DNA of 42,374 nucleotides from the NCBI GenBank assembly GCA_002438785.1, contig DJQS01000006.1, positions 1 to 42,374 of the forward strand, read 5' to 3'. A model generated the notes under the pieces. It made no database searches. It was not told where the DNA came from and worked only from the letters and a program-made list of their open reading frames with translations. This document shows positions 1 to 6,887 of the stretch, piece after piece; position 1 is the stretch's first letter; every line of letters begins with the position of its first letter. This stretch comes from Caryophanales bacterium UBA6380. Lineage in GTDB: Bacteria > Bacillota_I > Bacilli_A > RFN20 > CAG-826. A program made the position numbers and the translations under genes.

Positions 1-66
1 ATTTACTTTAAGAATTCACATTTATATTTATTTATTAAATTCGATATTATATTTAAATTTATAAAA

Positions 67-75
67 TGTTATAAT
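67..75 (+). promoter_or_regulatory. Extended -10 promoter of the pheST operon
   Basis: TGTTATAAT is a consensus extended -10 element (TGn plus TATAAT at 70-75). No good -35 is visible in the AT-rich upstream DNA. Transcription would start near base 82, exactly where the T-box leader begins (GCGTGG). Bases 1-66 hold nothing else I can identify. Confidence 0.6.
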
Positions 76-81
76 TTTAAT

Positions 82-290
82 GCGTGGAAAAGAAGTAGTA
101 ATTAAGAAATACTTTGCAAAGGGAGAGATGATAAGTGAGAACATCTTCTAAGTATCTTAGTGAATTCGTCTTGGAGCAAGTAGGAATACCGAATCTATTC
201 GTTAAATAGAGTAAATTGAGTGCAGAAGAATTAGGATGGTACCGCGGAATTATTTTCGTTCCTAGACTAATTCTTTTTTATTTAGGAGGA
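82..290 (+). promoter_or_regulatory. T-box leader, tRNA-Phe responsive
   Basis: This is a T-box riboswitch that reads uncharged tRNA and controls read-through into pheST. The diagnostic T-box sequence AGGATGGTACCGCGG lies at 233-247. The Stem I part contains GTGAA followed by TTC near 160-168, which fits a UUC (Phe) specifier codon followed by a purine, as in other T-boxes. The downstream segment to about 280 has CCTAG...TAATTC followed by TTTTTT, giving the competing terminator. The Phe specifier agrees with the gene it precedes. The exact helix boundaries were not folded. Confidence 0.88.
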
Positions 291-296
291 TAAATA

Positions 297-1334
297 ATGG
301 AAGAAATTGAACAACTTTTAAAAGAAGCAAAAGATGAAATTGAAAAAGATTTGACGTTAGATAAACTTATTGAAACAAAAAATGCTTATTTATCAAAAAA
401 AGGTAAACTTAGTGTCTTAATGTCTAAAATGAAAGAATTATCAAATGAAGAAAAAAGAGTATTTGGTAAGCAACTTAATGATGCTAAGAATTATGTTGAA
501 AATTCGATAAATGCGAAAATTAAAGTTTTAGAAGAAGAAAAACTTAATGCTAAATTAAAAGAAGAAACAATTGATATTACGTTACCTGGTAATAGTTTAA
601 GCTCAGGTTTTGAAAATCCTTTTTATAAAATTATAGATGAAATTGAAGAAATTTTTATTGGGATGGGATATACAGTTGAAAAAGGTCCTGAAGTTGATAA
701 AGATCATTATGTATTTGAGTTGTTAAATATTCCAAAAGATCATCCTGCTAGAGATATGCAAGATACTTTATATATTGATAATGAAACATTATTAAGAAGT
801 CACACTTCAGCAGTTCAAGCTCATGTTATGGAAAAAGCTAAAGGGAAACCAATTAAAATTATTTGTCCTGGTAAAACTTATCGTCGTGATGATGATGATA
901 TGACACATTCTCATCAATTTGCTCAAGTTGAAGGTTTAGTTATTGATAAAAACATTAATTTAGGAAACCTAAAAGCTACTTTAGAATTGTTTGCTAAAAA
1001 AATGTTTTCTAAAGATAGTAAAATTCGTTTTAGAAGTAGCTATTTTCCATTTACAGAACCTAGTGTTGAAGTCGATGTGAGCTGTTTTGCTTGCCATGGC
1101 AAAGGTTGTAAGATTTGTAAGGGTAGTGGCTGGATAGAAATTTTAGGCGCAGGTATGGTTCATCCAAATGTTTTAAAAATGTCTGGATACGATCCTGATA
1201 TTTATAGTGGTTTTGCTTTTGGAATTGGGATTGAACGAGTTGCAATGCTAAGGTATGGAATTGATGATATACGAAAATTTTATCAAAATGATATTCGCTT
1301 TATCGAAGAATTTAACAAAAAAGTTGAGGATTAA
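297..1334 (+). CDS. pheS: Phenylalanyl-tRNA synthetase alpha subunit
   Basis: Catalytic alpha subunit of the (alpha-beta)2 class II synthetase that charges tRNA-Phe in the cytoplasm. At 345 residues it has normal family length. The N-terminal ~90 residues form the lysine- and glutamate-rich coiled coil that contacts tRNA. The class II core follows, with the DxxHPARDMQDT segment, the motif 2 region (GKTYRRDDDDMTHSHQF) and the motif 3 GIGIERVAMLRYG near the C-terminus. A cysteine cluster (CFACHGKGCKICKGSGW), typical of Firmicutes PheS, precedes the LGAGMVHP motif. The start is fixed by AGGAGG 7 bases upstream. pheT begins 2 bases after the stop, so the two subunits are co-translated. Expression is under the T-box at 82-290. 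Confidence 0.97.
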   Translation: MEEIEQLLKEAKDEIEKDLTLDKLIETKNAYLSKKGKLSVLMSKMKELSNEEKRVFGKQLNDAKNYVENSINAKIKVLEEEKLNAKLKEETIDITLPGNSLSSGFENPFYKIIDEIEEIFIGMGYTVEKGPEVDKDHYVFELLNIPKDHPARDMQDTLYIDNETLLRSHTSAVQAHVMEKAKGKPIKIICPGKTYRRDDDDMTHSHQFAQVEGLVIDKNINLGNLKATLELFAKKMFSKDSKIRFRSSYFPFTEPSVEVDVSCFACHGKGCKICKGSGWIEILGAGMVHPNVLKMSGYDPDIYSGFAFGIGIERVAMLRYGIDDIRKFYQNDIRFIEEFNKKVED

Positions 1335-1336
1335 TT

Positions 1337-3703
1337 ATGTTAGTATCGCTTAAAGAAATTAGAAAATATGTTGATTTAAATGACATTAGTGACCAAGAGA
1401 TTGCTAATAGACTTACTTTTGCCGGAATAGAAGTTGAAGAAATAAAAACTTTAGCAAATGCTACTAATTTAGTTATTGGTAAAATTATTAAGTGTGATCC
1501 TGTTGAAGGTAGTAACCATTTGCACACTTGTAAAGTCGATATTAAAAGTGAGATTTTGGATATTGTTTGTGGCGCTCCTAATGCAAGAGTTGGTTTGAAC
1601 GTTATTGTTGCTAAAGTTGGGGCAAAATTGCCTAAAGGTGAAATTAAAAAAGGTTCATTATTAGGACATGAAAGCAATGGAATGCTTTGTGCATTAAATG
1701 AACTCGGTGTCGAAGAAAAATATTTAAAGAAGGAACAAATTGAAGGAATTGAAGAACTTCCTGATGATGCTCCAATTGGTTCTACAGATGTTTTAAACTA
1801 TCTAGGACTTGATGATACTATTTTAGACTTGAAGTTGTTAGCTAATCGTAGTGATTGTAATGGTTTATTTAATGTTGCTAGAGAAATTGCTGCTTTATTT
1901 AAAAGAAAATTAAACTTACCTCATTATGAAGATAATGCTAATTATATTGATGAAGATTTTAAAGTTAGTAGTGAAACTTCTTTATGTGACAGTTTTTTAG
2001 TTCGTATTTTTAAAGATATCGAAATTAAAGACTCACCTAAATGGTTAAAAGAAGTGTTAAGGAGCGAAGGAATTAGAAGTATTAATAATATAGTTGATAT
2101 TGGAAATTATGTGATGCTTTTAACTGGGCAACCTGTACATATGTATGATTTAGATAAGCTATTAGCACATAATTTGATTGTAAAAGATAACTTAAATGAT
2201 GAAGTTGTCGCTTTAGATGATAATAGTTATTCAATAGAAAATGGCGATTTAGTTGTAACTAGTGGTAACAATATTGTTTCTATTGCTGGGATTATGGGAC
2301 TTAAAAATGTCGAGGTCACTAATGAAACTAAAAATATAGTTATGGAGGCAGCCACATTTTATGGTCCACGTATTAGAAAAACAAGTTCTAGATTAGGATT
2401 GAGTAGTGATAGTTCAATTAGATTTATTAAGGGCATAGATAAGGACAATTTAAAGAAGGTCTTAATTATTGCTTCTAATTTAGTAAAAGATATTGCTAAT
2501 GCTCAAAAGATTAGTGAATCTATTGTCTTTGATACTATCGATCATCAAAGAAAAGAAATTGAGTGTTCTATTCAATATATCAATAATCGTTTAGGCACAA
2601 ATTTTGATAAAATAACAATTTTAGATACTTTAAAAACATTATATTTTGATATTAAAGAAATTGATGATAATAAGTTTATTGCAATTGTTCCAGATTTTAG
2701 AATAGATGTTGAGGGGAAGGCTGACTTAAGTGAAGAAGTAATTCGTTATCTTGGATTCGATAATGTTAAATCAGCATTACCACTAATGGAAACGACAATT
2801 GGTCAAAGGTCTTTAGAAGATAATAAATTGAATGTCATAAGAGATTATCTACTTAATCAAGGAATAGATGAAATATTAACATATACGTTGATTAATGAAA
2901 AAGATAATTCTATATTAAATTACATAAACAAAGATGATCCATATATTATTTTAAATCCTTTAACAGAAGATCATAAAATTATAAGAAGAAATTTACTTTC
3001 TAGTTTAATGAATTCTCTTGACTATAATTATTCACATCAAAATAGAAATTTCTCGTTATTCGAAATAAGCAATATTCAGACTAAGAAAAAAGATGAAATT
3101 CATTTATCTATTGGATTATGTGGATCTAAGTTAAATCAAGAGTTATTTAAATCAAGAGAATTTAATTTTTATGATTTAAAAGGATATTTAACTTCAATTT
3201 TTAAGTTGTTTAATATTAATGAATCAAGAATTAAATACGAAAGAATTACTAATACTAATGAATTTCATCCTAATAGAAGTGCTTATGTTTATTTGGATAA
3301 TAAATTACTTGGTGTTTTAGGTGAATTACATCCTACTTTTAAATCCAATTATAGTTTTAAAAAATATCCTGTATTAATTATGGAATTAAATTTGACTTCT
3401 TTATTAACTTTAAGAAGTGGAAATAATAAATTTAAAGAATTTACGAAATTTCCAACTGTTAGCCGTGATTATAATATTATTAATGATTTGCATATACCTT
3501 ATATTGATTTAATTAAAGAAATTAAAAAATCTAGTTCTTTTATTAAAGATATAAAATTAATGGATATTTATGAAAACACATTAACGATATCTGTAATTTT
3601 AGAAAATAATGTTGCATCTTTTAAAAATGAAGAAATTATGAACATTGATGAAAAAATAAAATTTGCAATTACTTCTAAATTATCATTAAAATTAAGGGGT
3701 TAA
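1337..3703 (+). CDS. pheT: Phenylalanyl-tRNA synthetase beta subunit
   Basis: Non-catalytic partner of PheS that supplies tRNA-binding and editing modules. At 788 residues it matches the usual ~800 of Firmicutes. In order: an N-terminal B1 part, an EMAP-like tRNA-binding domain (about residues 40-150, with HLHTCKVD and IVCGAPNARVG), the B3/B4 editing domain (about 215-380, with GQPVHMYDLDKL and MEAATFYGPRIRKTS), the B5 domain (about 400-475), a catalytic-like core (about 490-680, with NRNFSLFEI and FHPNRSA), and the C-terminal anticodon-binding FDX-ACB domain (from FTKFPTVSRDYN). The start has GAGG just upstream and follows pheS by 2 bases. The next gene starts 1 base after the stop, so the operon continues. 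Confidence 0.97.
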   Translation: MLVSLKEIRKYVDLNDISDQEIANRLTFAGIEVEEIKTLANATNLVIGKIIKCDPVEGSNHLHTCKVDIKSEILDIVCGAPNARVGLNVIVAKVGAKLPKGEIKKGSLLGHESNGMLCALNELGVEEKYLKKEQIEGIEELPDDAPIGSTDVLNYLGLDDTILDLKLLANRSDCNGLFNVAREIAALFKRKLNLPHYEDNANYIDEDFKVSSETSLCDSFLVRIFKDIEIKDSPKWLKEVLRSEGIRSINNIVDIGNYVMLLTGQPVHMYDLDKLLAHNLIVKDNLNDEVVALDDNSYSIENGDLVVTSGNNIVSIAGIMGLKNVEVTNETKNIVMEAATFYGPRIRKTSSRLGLSSDSSIRFIKGIDKDNLKKVLIIASNLVKDIANAQKISESIVFDTIDHQRKEIECSIQYINNRLGTNFDKITILDTLKTLYFDIKEIDDNKFIAIVPDFRIDVEGKADLSEEVIRYLGFDNVKSALPLMETTIGQRSLEDNKLNVIRDYLLNQGIDEILTYTLINEKDNSILNYINKDDPYIILNPLTEDHKIIRRNLLSSLMNSLDYNYSHQNRNFSLFEISNIQTKKKDEIHLSIGLCGSKLNQELFKSREFNFYDLKGYLTSIFKLFNINESRIKYERITNTNEFHPNRSAYVYLDNKLLGVLGELHPTFKSNYSFKKYPVLIMELNLTSLLTLRSGNNKFKEFTKFPTVSRDYNIINDLHIPYIDLIKEIKKSSSFIKDIKLMDIYENTLTISVILENNVASFKNEEIMNIDEKIKFAITSKLSLKLRG

Positions 3704-3704
3704 T

Positions 3705-4193
3705 ATGAAATTTGAATTTATTGATATTAATAGACCAATTATTTTACCAATAAGATTAGACTTAAATAATTTTAACAAACTATATTCTAATGACATTATA
3801 AATAAATTTAATTCAATTAATGGTGAAATAATTATTAATAAGGTAAATAGTATTTATATTTTTGATATACATATTTTAGCTAATTTGAATTTAACTAGCT
3901 CGTTATCTTTAAAGAAATTTGATGAAGACTATGAGATCAATGAGACTTTATATTTTACAAATAACGAAGAATATAAAAGTGAAGATACTGAATTTATCGA
4001 AGGATTTATAGATATAGATAATTTAATTTATAGTTTATTAATAACAAATATACCGATAAATATTCATGCTCCTAATGAAAAAGGTATAATTGTTGGAGAA
4101 GGATATCGTGTAATTAAGGAAGAAGAATTAGAAACTGAAAAATCAAAATCTTCACCATTTGACATCTTGGATGAAATCGATTTAGATAAGTGA
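3705..4193 (+). CDS. YceD/DUF177 family protein (YlbN-like)
   Basis: A 162-residue protein of the YceD/DUF177 family. In other bacteria the family is encoded next to rpmF and has been linked to 23S rRNA or large-subunit biogenesis. The central part carries the family's alternating pattern with a typical LNLTSSLSLKKFDEDYEI segment. The acidic C-terminus ends with SSPFDILDEIDLDK, matching the conserved PF-x-VL-x-x-L tail. The start has AAGGGG 6-7 bases upstream and lies 1 base after pheT, so it is the third gene of the T-box operon. A terminator follows at once. The usual partner rpmF (ribosomal protein L32) is not downstream. Family assignment is fairly sure; function is inferred from the family. 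Confidence 0.7.
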   Translation: MKFEFIDINRPIILPIRLDLNNFNKLYSNDIINKFNSINGEIIINKVNSIYIFDIHILANLNLTSSLSLKKFDEDYEINETLYFTNNEEYKSEDTEFIEGFIDIDNLIYSLLITNIPINIHAPNEKGIIVGEGYRVIKEEELETEKSKSSPFDILDEIDLDK

Positions 4194-4211
4194 TATTTAT
4201 TTACTAATTAG

Positions 4212-4246
4212 AAAAACATTCGATTCAGTCGGATGTTTTTTATTTT
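4212..4246 (+). terminator. Intrinsic terminator of the pheST operon
   Basis: AAAAACATTCGA, a short TTCAG-type loop and TCGGATGTTTTT form an 11-12 bp stem with one G-U pair, followed by a T-rich tract. It lies 20 bases after the YceD gene. Confidence 0.85.
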
Positions 4247-4308
4247 TTTAAATTAAATATTATGATTAAATTAAATAAAATGTAATAAATTTCTTTTACT
4301 AAAAATCT

Positions 4309-4329
4309 ACTAAATAGGTGTTATTTAGT
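4309..4329. repeat. Small inverted repeat upstream of the NRDD gene
   Basis: ACTAAATA and TATTTAGT form a perfect 8-bp inverted repeat around GGTGT, 72 bases before the NRDD start codon. It has no U-tract, so it is not a terminator. It could be an operator, or chance in AT-rich DNA. It does not match the NrdR box (ACACTATATATAGTGT type). The rest of 4250-4385 shows no other feature. Confidence 0.3.
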
Positions 4330-4400
4330 CTAAATATTAAAATTATTAAAATTATTTTATTGATTTATTTTATTATGATGTAGCAACGAGGAGGTATCAT

Positions 4401-4676
4401 ATGACAGTAAATGTAATAAATGGTAAATTAAGTGATAATGAAAAGAATGCTTATTGGGAGTATGCTTTAAAACATAGCGATGGAAAACAGTTAAAATCTT
4501 TAGACGTAAAAGTTGATGGTGATTATGTTGACTTGACATATCATTTTGAAACTATACCTTTTGAAAGAATAAGACGTATAACTGGGTATCTAGTTGGAAC
4601 TCTTGATAGATTCAATGATGGTAAAAGAAGTGAAGAACATGATCGTGTAAAACATATGACACGTGATGATTTATAA
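4401..4676 (+). CDS. Stand-alone NRDD-domain protein (anaerobic ribonucleotide reductase-like)
   Basis: A 91-residue protein resembling the short stand-alone products often annotated 'anaerobic ribonucleoside-triphosphate reductase' in Firmicutes. The signature is IRRITGYLVGTLDRFNDGKR followed by SEEHDRVKH (residues ~58-85), close to the C-terminal NRDD segment of class III reductases. It has no glycyl-radical site, no catalytic cysteines and no cysteine of any kind, so it cannot be a reductase or bind the zinc that the full-length C-terminal domain binds. The start is set by an AGGAGG-type site (GAGGAGG, 5 bases upstream of the ATG). A 73-residue orphan follows 8 bases later. Family membership is likely; the role is unknown. 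Confidence 0.65.
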   Translation: MTVNVINGKLSDNEKNAYWEYALKHSDGKQLKSLDVKVDGDYVDLTYHFETIPFERIRRITGYLVGTLDRFNDGKRSEEHDRVKHMTRDDL

Positions 4677-4684
4677 CTTATACT

Positions 4685-4906
4685 ATGAATTTTCATTTTA
4701 ATACAATCAAGTTTTTAATTGATTATGTTTCACCGATTTCAAAAAATTTTGATATAAATTCTTTTGATATTAATCAAATTATTGATTTTGTTTCGAAAAA
4801 GTTTGAGGAACCATTGTCAAAAAAACTAGCCTTAGGTGAAATTATTGATCTTGATTTTTTTCTACTTGTTAATAGTGTTTTAAATGATTTAAGCATTAAC
4901 AAGTAG
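4685..4906 (+). CDS. Small hypothetical protein (73 residues)
   Basis: I do not recognise this protein. It is 73 residues, rich in Ile, Phe, Asp, Asn and Ser, with no membrane segment or signal peptide. It looks like a small alpha-helical protein (FDINQIIDFVSKKF, LALGEIIDL). No Shine-Dalgarno sequence is visible; the ATG lies 8 bases after the NRDD stop, so it could be translated by coupling. A good terminator follows 60 bases downstream, which supports a transcript ending here. It may be a real orphan or a chance open frame. Confidence 0.4.
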   Translation: MNFHFNTIKFLIDYVSPISKNFDINSFDINQIIDFVSKKFEEPLSKKLALGEIIDLDFFLLVNSVLNDLSINK

Positions 4907-4963
4907 TGAAATAATTAACATAGTAGATTTCTAACAAAATTTTAATATTCATCATAATAAAAT

Positions 4964-4996
4964 TTTAGACTCTAATCAGTAGTTAGGGTCTTTTTT
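4964..4996 (+). terminator. Intrinsic terminator after the NRDD unit
   Basis: GACTCTAAT (4968-4976), a short loop and GTTAGGGTC (4982-4990) form a 9-bp stem with two G-U pairs, followed by six T. It separates the NRDD unit from the mraZ promoter. Confidence 0.8.
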
Positions 4997-5073
4997 CTTT
5001 ACTAATTTAAAATTGACAAAAAATTAAAAAAATTAAATTTTACTATTGCTCATTTTTAAAAATATATATAGAA

Positions 5074-5109
5074 TATAATTACAAGTGGAAGAAAGTGGAG
5101 TAAAGTGGA
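5074..5109 (+). promoter_or_regulatory. mraZ promoter with three MraZ boxes
   Basis: A TATAAT lies at 5074-5079; no convincing -35 is at the right distance (a TTGACA at 5013-5018 is too far). Immediately downstream are three direct copies of AAGTGGA at 5083-5089, 5093-5099 and 5103-5109, spaced exactly 10 bp. They match the AAAGTG[T/G] triplet described for MraZ of Mollicutes, and the related TGGG/GTGG repeats elsewhere. The second copy supplies the GGAG Shine-Dalgarno sequence and the third abuts the ATG. MraZ autoregulation is the natural reading. Confidence 0.82.
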
Positions 5110-5541
5110 ATGCTATTTGGAAGTTATGAATATCAACTTGATGATAAAGGAAGAGTCGTAATTCCGGCAAAACTTAGAAATAGTTTAGGAAACACCGTTT
5201 ACTTGTTAAAAGGATATGATGGATGTATATCAATATATCCAGAAGAAAGTTTTAATAAGTTTATCGAAAAACTTGAAAATCTCCCATTTGAAAAAGAAAA
5301 AGCTAGACTTCATCAAAGAGTCCTGTTGAGTTCAGTTCAAGAGTTAGTTATTGATAAGCAAGGTCGTTTATTAATTCCAAAGACAGTTATTAATAAGTAT
5401 TCACTTGTTAATAAAGAAATAATGATTATTGGTATGCTAGATCATTTAGAGATTTGGGACAAAGGTACTTATCAAAATTATATTGATGAGAATGAACTTG
5501 AATTTGAAAAGAATGCTGAGGATTTATTAAGTGATGAATAA
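5110..5541 (+). CDS. mraZ: Transcriptional regulator MraZ
   Basis: A 143-residue DNA-binding regulator of the division cluster, normal length for MraZ. It has two SpoVT/AbrB-like swapped-hairpin domains, recognisable by the repeated signatures YQLDDKGRVVIPAKLR (residues ~7-22) and LVIDKQGRLLIPKTVI (~78-95). The family forms octamer or dodecamer rings that bind the GTGG-type direct repeats found here directly upstream, repressing or activating its own operon depending on species. The start ATG follows GGAG by 9 bases. The 3' end overlaps rsmH by about 10 bases, so the two are co-translated. Confidence 0.96.
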   Translation: MLFGSYEYQLDDKGRVVIPAKLRNSLGNTVYLLKGYDGCISIYPEESFNKFIEKLENLPFEKEKARLHQRVLLSSVQELVIDKQGRLLIPKTVINKYSLVNKEIMIIGMLDHLEIWDKGTYQNYIDENELEFEKNAEDLLSDE

Positions 5542-6481
5542 TAGTGATTATCATGTTTCCGTTTTACTTAATGAGGCAATTGATTTGTTAAATATTAAAG
5601 AAGATGGAATATATGTTGATATGACTTTAGGAAGAGCAGGTCATAGTAAAGCAATTCTAAGCAAATTAAATAGTAAGGGTTTATTAATTGGAATTGATCA
5701 AGACGAAGAGGCTTTAAAGTTTAGTCAACATGAGTTAGAAAAGATTGGAAAATCTTTCAAATTAGTAAAATCAAATTTTTATAGAATTGATGAAATACTC
5801 AACGAATTAAACATTAAAGAAGTTGATGGAATTTTATTCGATTTAGGTGTTAGTTCACCACAATTTGATGAAGATTATCGTGGATTCTCGTATCGAATGG
5901 ATAGTAAACTCGATATGAGAATGGATTTAAATCGTTCTTTGACAGCTTATGATATAGTTAATAATTATTCTTTAGAGAAATTAATTAATATCTTTAAAAA
6001 TTATGGCGAAGAAAAATTCTCTTATTCAATAGCAAGAAATATTATAAAAGCAAGAGAAAACAAAAAAATTGAAACTACATTTGAATTAGTTGATATTATA
6101 AAAAAAAGTAAACCAGATAAGGAATTAAGAAAACCTGGACATCCTGCTAAACAAGTATTTCAAGCTTTAAGAATAGAAGTAAACGATGAACTTAATGTTT
6201 TAGAAGAAGCAATCAAGAAGTCATTAAAATTACTTAAATTACATGGACGTATTGTTGTTATAACGTTTCAATCATTAGAGGATAAAATAGTAAAAAGAAT
6301 ATTCAAAGAAAATTCAGTAATTGAAGGTAATAGACTAAATGACTATGTGATGCCAAGCGAAGAAAAAAAGCCTGAATTTGCTTTAGTAAATAAAAAGGTT
6401 ATCATTCCAACAGAAAAAGAAATTATTAATAATCATAGAGCTAGAAGTGCAAAGCTAAGAGCAATTGAAAAAGTAAGGTGA
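5531..6481 (+). CDS. rsmH: 16S rRNA (cytosine(1402)-N(4))-methyltransferase
   Basis: S-adenosylmethionine-dependent enzyme methylating N4 of C1402 in the decoding centre of 16S rRNA. The 316 residues match the family. Motifs: HVSVLLNEAIDLL and YVDMTLGRAGHS (SAM-binding start), LIGIDQDEEAL, GILFDLGVSSPQFD, RGFSYRMDSKLDMRMD, and the C-terminal FQSLEDKIVKRIFK and NHRARSAKLRAIEK. A GTG at 5531 lies 8 bases from GAGGA, and an ATG at 5534 lies 11 bases from it; either could be used, differing by one residue. It overlaps mraZ, as in most Firmicutes division clusters. Confidence 0.97.
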   Translation: MMNNSDYHVSVLLNEAIDLLNIKEDGIYVDMTLGRAGHSKAILSKLNSKGLLIGIDQDEEALKFSQHELEKIGKSFKLVKSNFYRIDEILNELNIKEVDGILFDLGVSSPQFDEDYRGFSYRMDSKLDMRMDLNRSLTAYDIVNNYSLEKLINIFKNYGEEKFSYSIARNIIKARENKKIETTFELVDIIKKSKPDKELRKPGHPAKQVFQALRIEVNDELNVLEEAIKKSLKLLKLHGRIVVITFQSLEDKIVKRIFKENSVIEGNRLNDYVMPSEEKKPEFALVNKKVIIPTEKEIINNHRARSAKLRAIEKVR

Positions 6482-6488
6482 TTAGTAT

Positions 6489-6722
6489 ATGAAAGACAAA
6501 TTGTACAAATTAAATAGAACACAAAAATTTTATAATTTAAGAAGAATTGTGATTTGTAGTAGTGTAATTTTATTTGGAACAATAATTGCTGCAATTCCTT
6601 TAAGCATGAATTTAGTAAATAATAATAAATCGACTACTGTTTATAACATTAGAAATTTTGATGTTGAACGTAAAATTGATAAAACTATTACAATACCTGA
6701 AAAAATCTTAGTTTTAAATTAA
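6489..6722 (+). CDS. Small single-pass membrane protein in the ftsL position
   Basis: A 77-residue protein with a basic N-terminus (about residues 1-19, KLNRTQKFYNLRR), one membrane segment (about 20-44, IVICSSVILFGTIIAAIPL) and a short outside tail. The topology would be N-in. Position directly after rsmH is that of ftsL in Firmicutes, and the topology fits. The outside part is, however, only ~33 residues and lacks the leucine-zipper-like coiled coil of FtsL. I call it FtsL-like by position only. AAGGTGA lies 7 bases before the ATG. A terminator follows, so ftsA is transcribed separately. Confidence 0.6.
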   Translation: MKDKLYKLNRTQKFYNLRRIVICSSVILFGTIIAAIPLSMNLVNNNKSTTVYNIRNFDVERKIDKTITIPEKILVLN

Positions 6723-6756
6723 ATAAGTTCGCGTATTTATAGATCCCTCCTTTATT

Positions 6757-6780
6757 AAATGTAGGCGTAAGCCTACTTTT
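6757..6780 (+). terminator. Probable terminator after the mraZ unit
   Basis: GTAGGC, a GTAA (GNRA) tetraloop and GCCTAC form a perfect 6-bp GC-rich hairpin at 6761-6776, followed by TTTTAATTT. The U-tract is short, so termination may be partial. Confidence 0.6.
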
Positions 6781-6852
6781 AATTTACCAATTTATAACTA
6801 GAAAAATACTATAAAACTACTAAAAAATAATAAAAAAATCGTTTGTTTTAAA

Positions 6853-6881
6853 TTGATAATAAAATTAGCAAAGTTTATAAT
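6853..6881 (+). promoter_or_regulatory. Consensus promoter of ftsA, predicted leaderless
   Basis: TTGATA (6853-6858), a 17-bp spacer and TATAAT (6876-6881) make one of the best sigma-A promoters in the window. Only 6 bases separate the -10 from the ftsA ATG, which puts the expected transcription start on the A of the ATG. There is no Shine-Dalgarno sequence, as expected for a leaderless mRNA. Confidence 0.8.
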
Positions 6882-6887
6882 TAATAT

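Noticed and set aside
4309..4329. NrdR box upstream of the NRDD gene.
   Set aside because: The inverted repeat does not match the NrdR consensus and there is only one.
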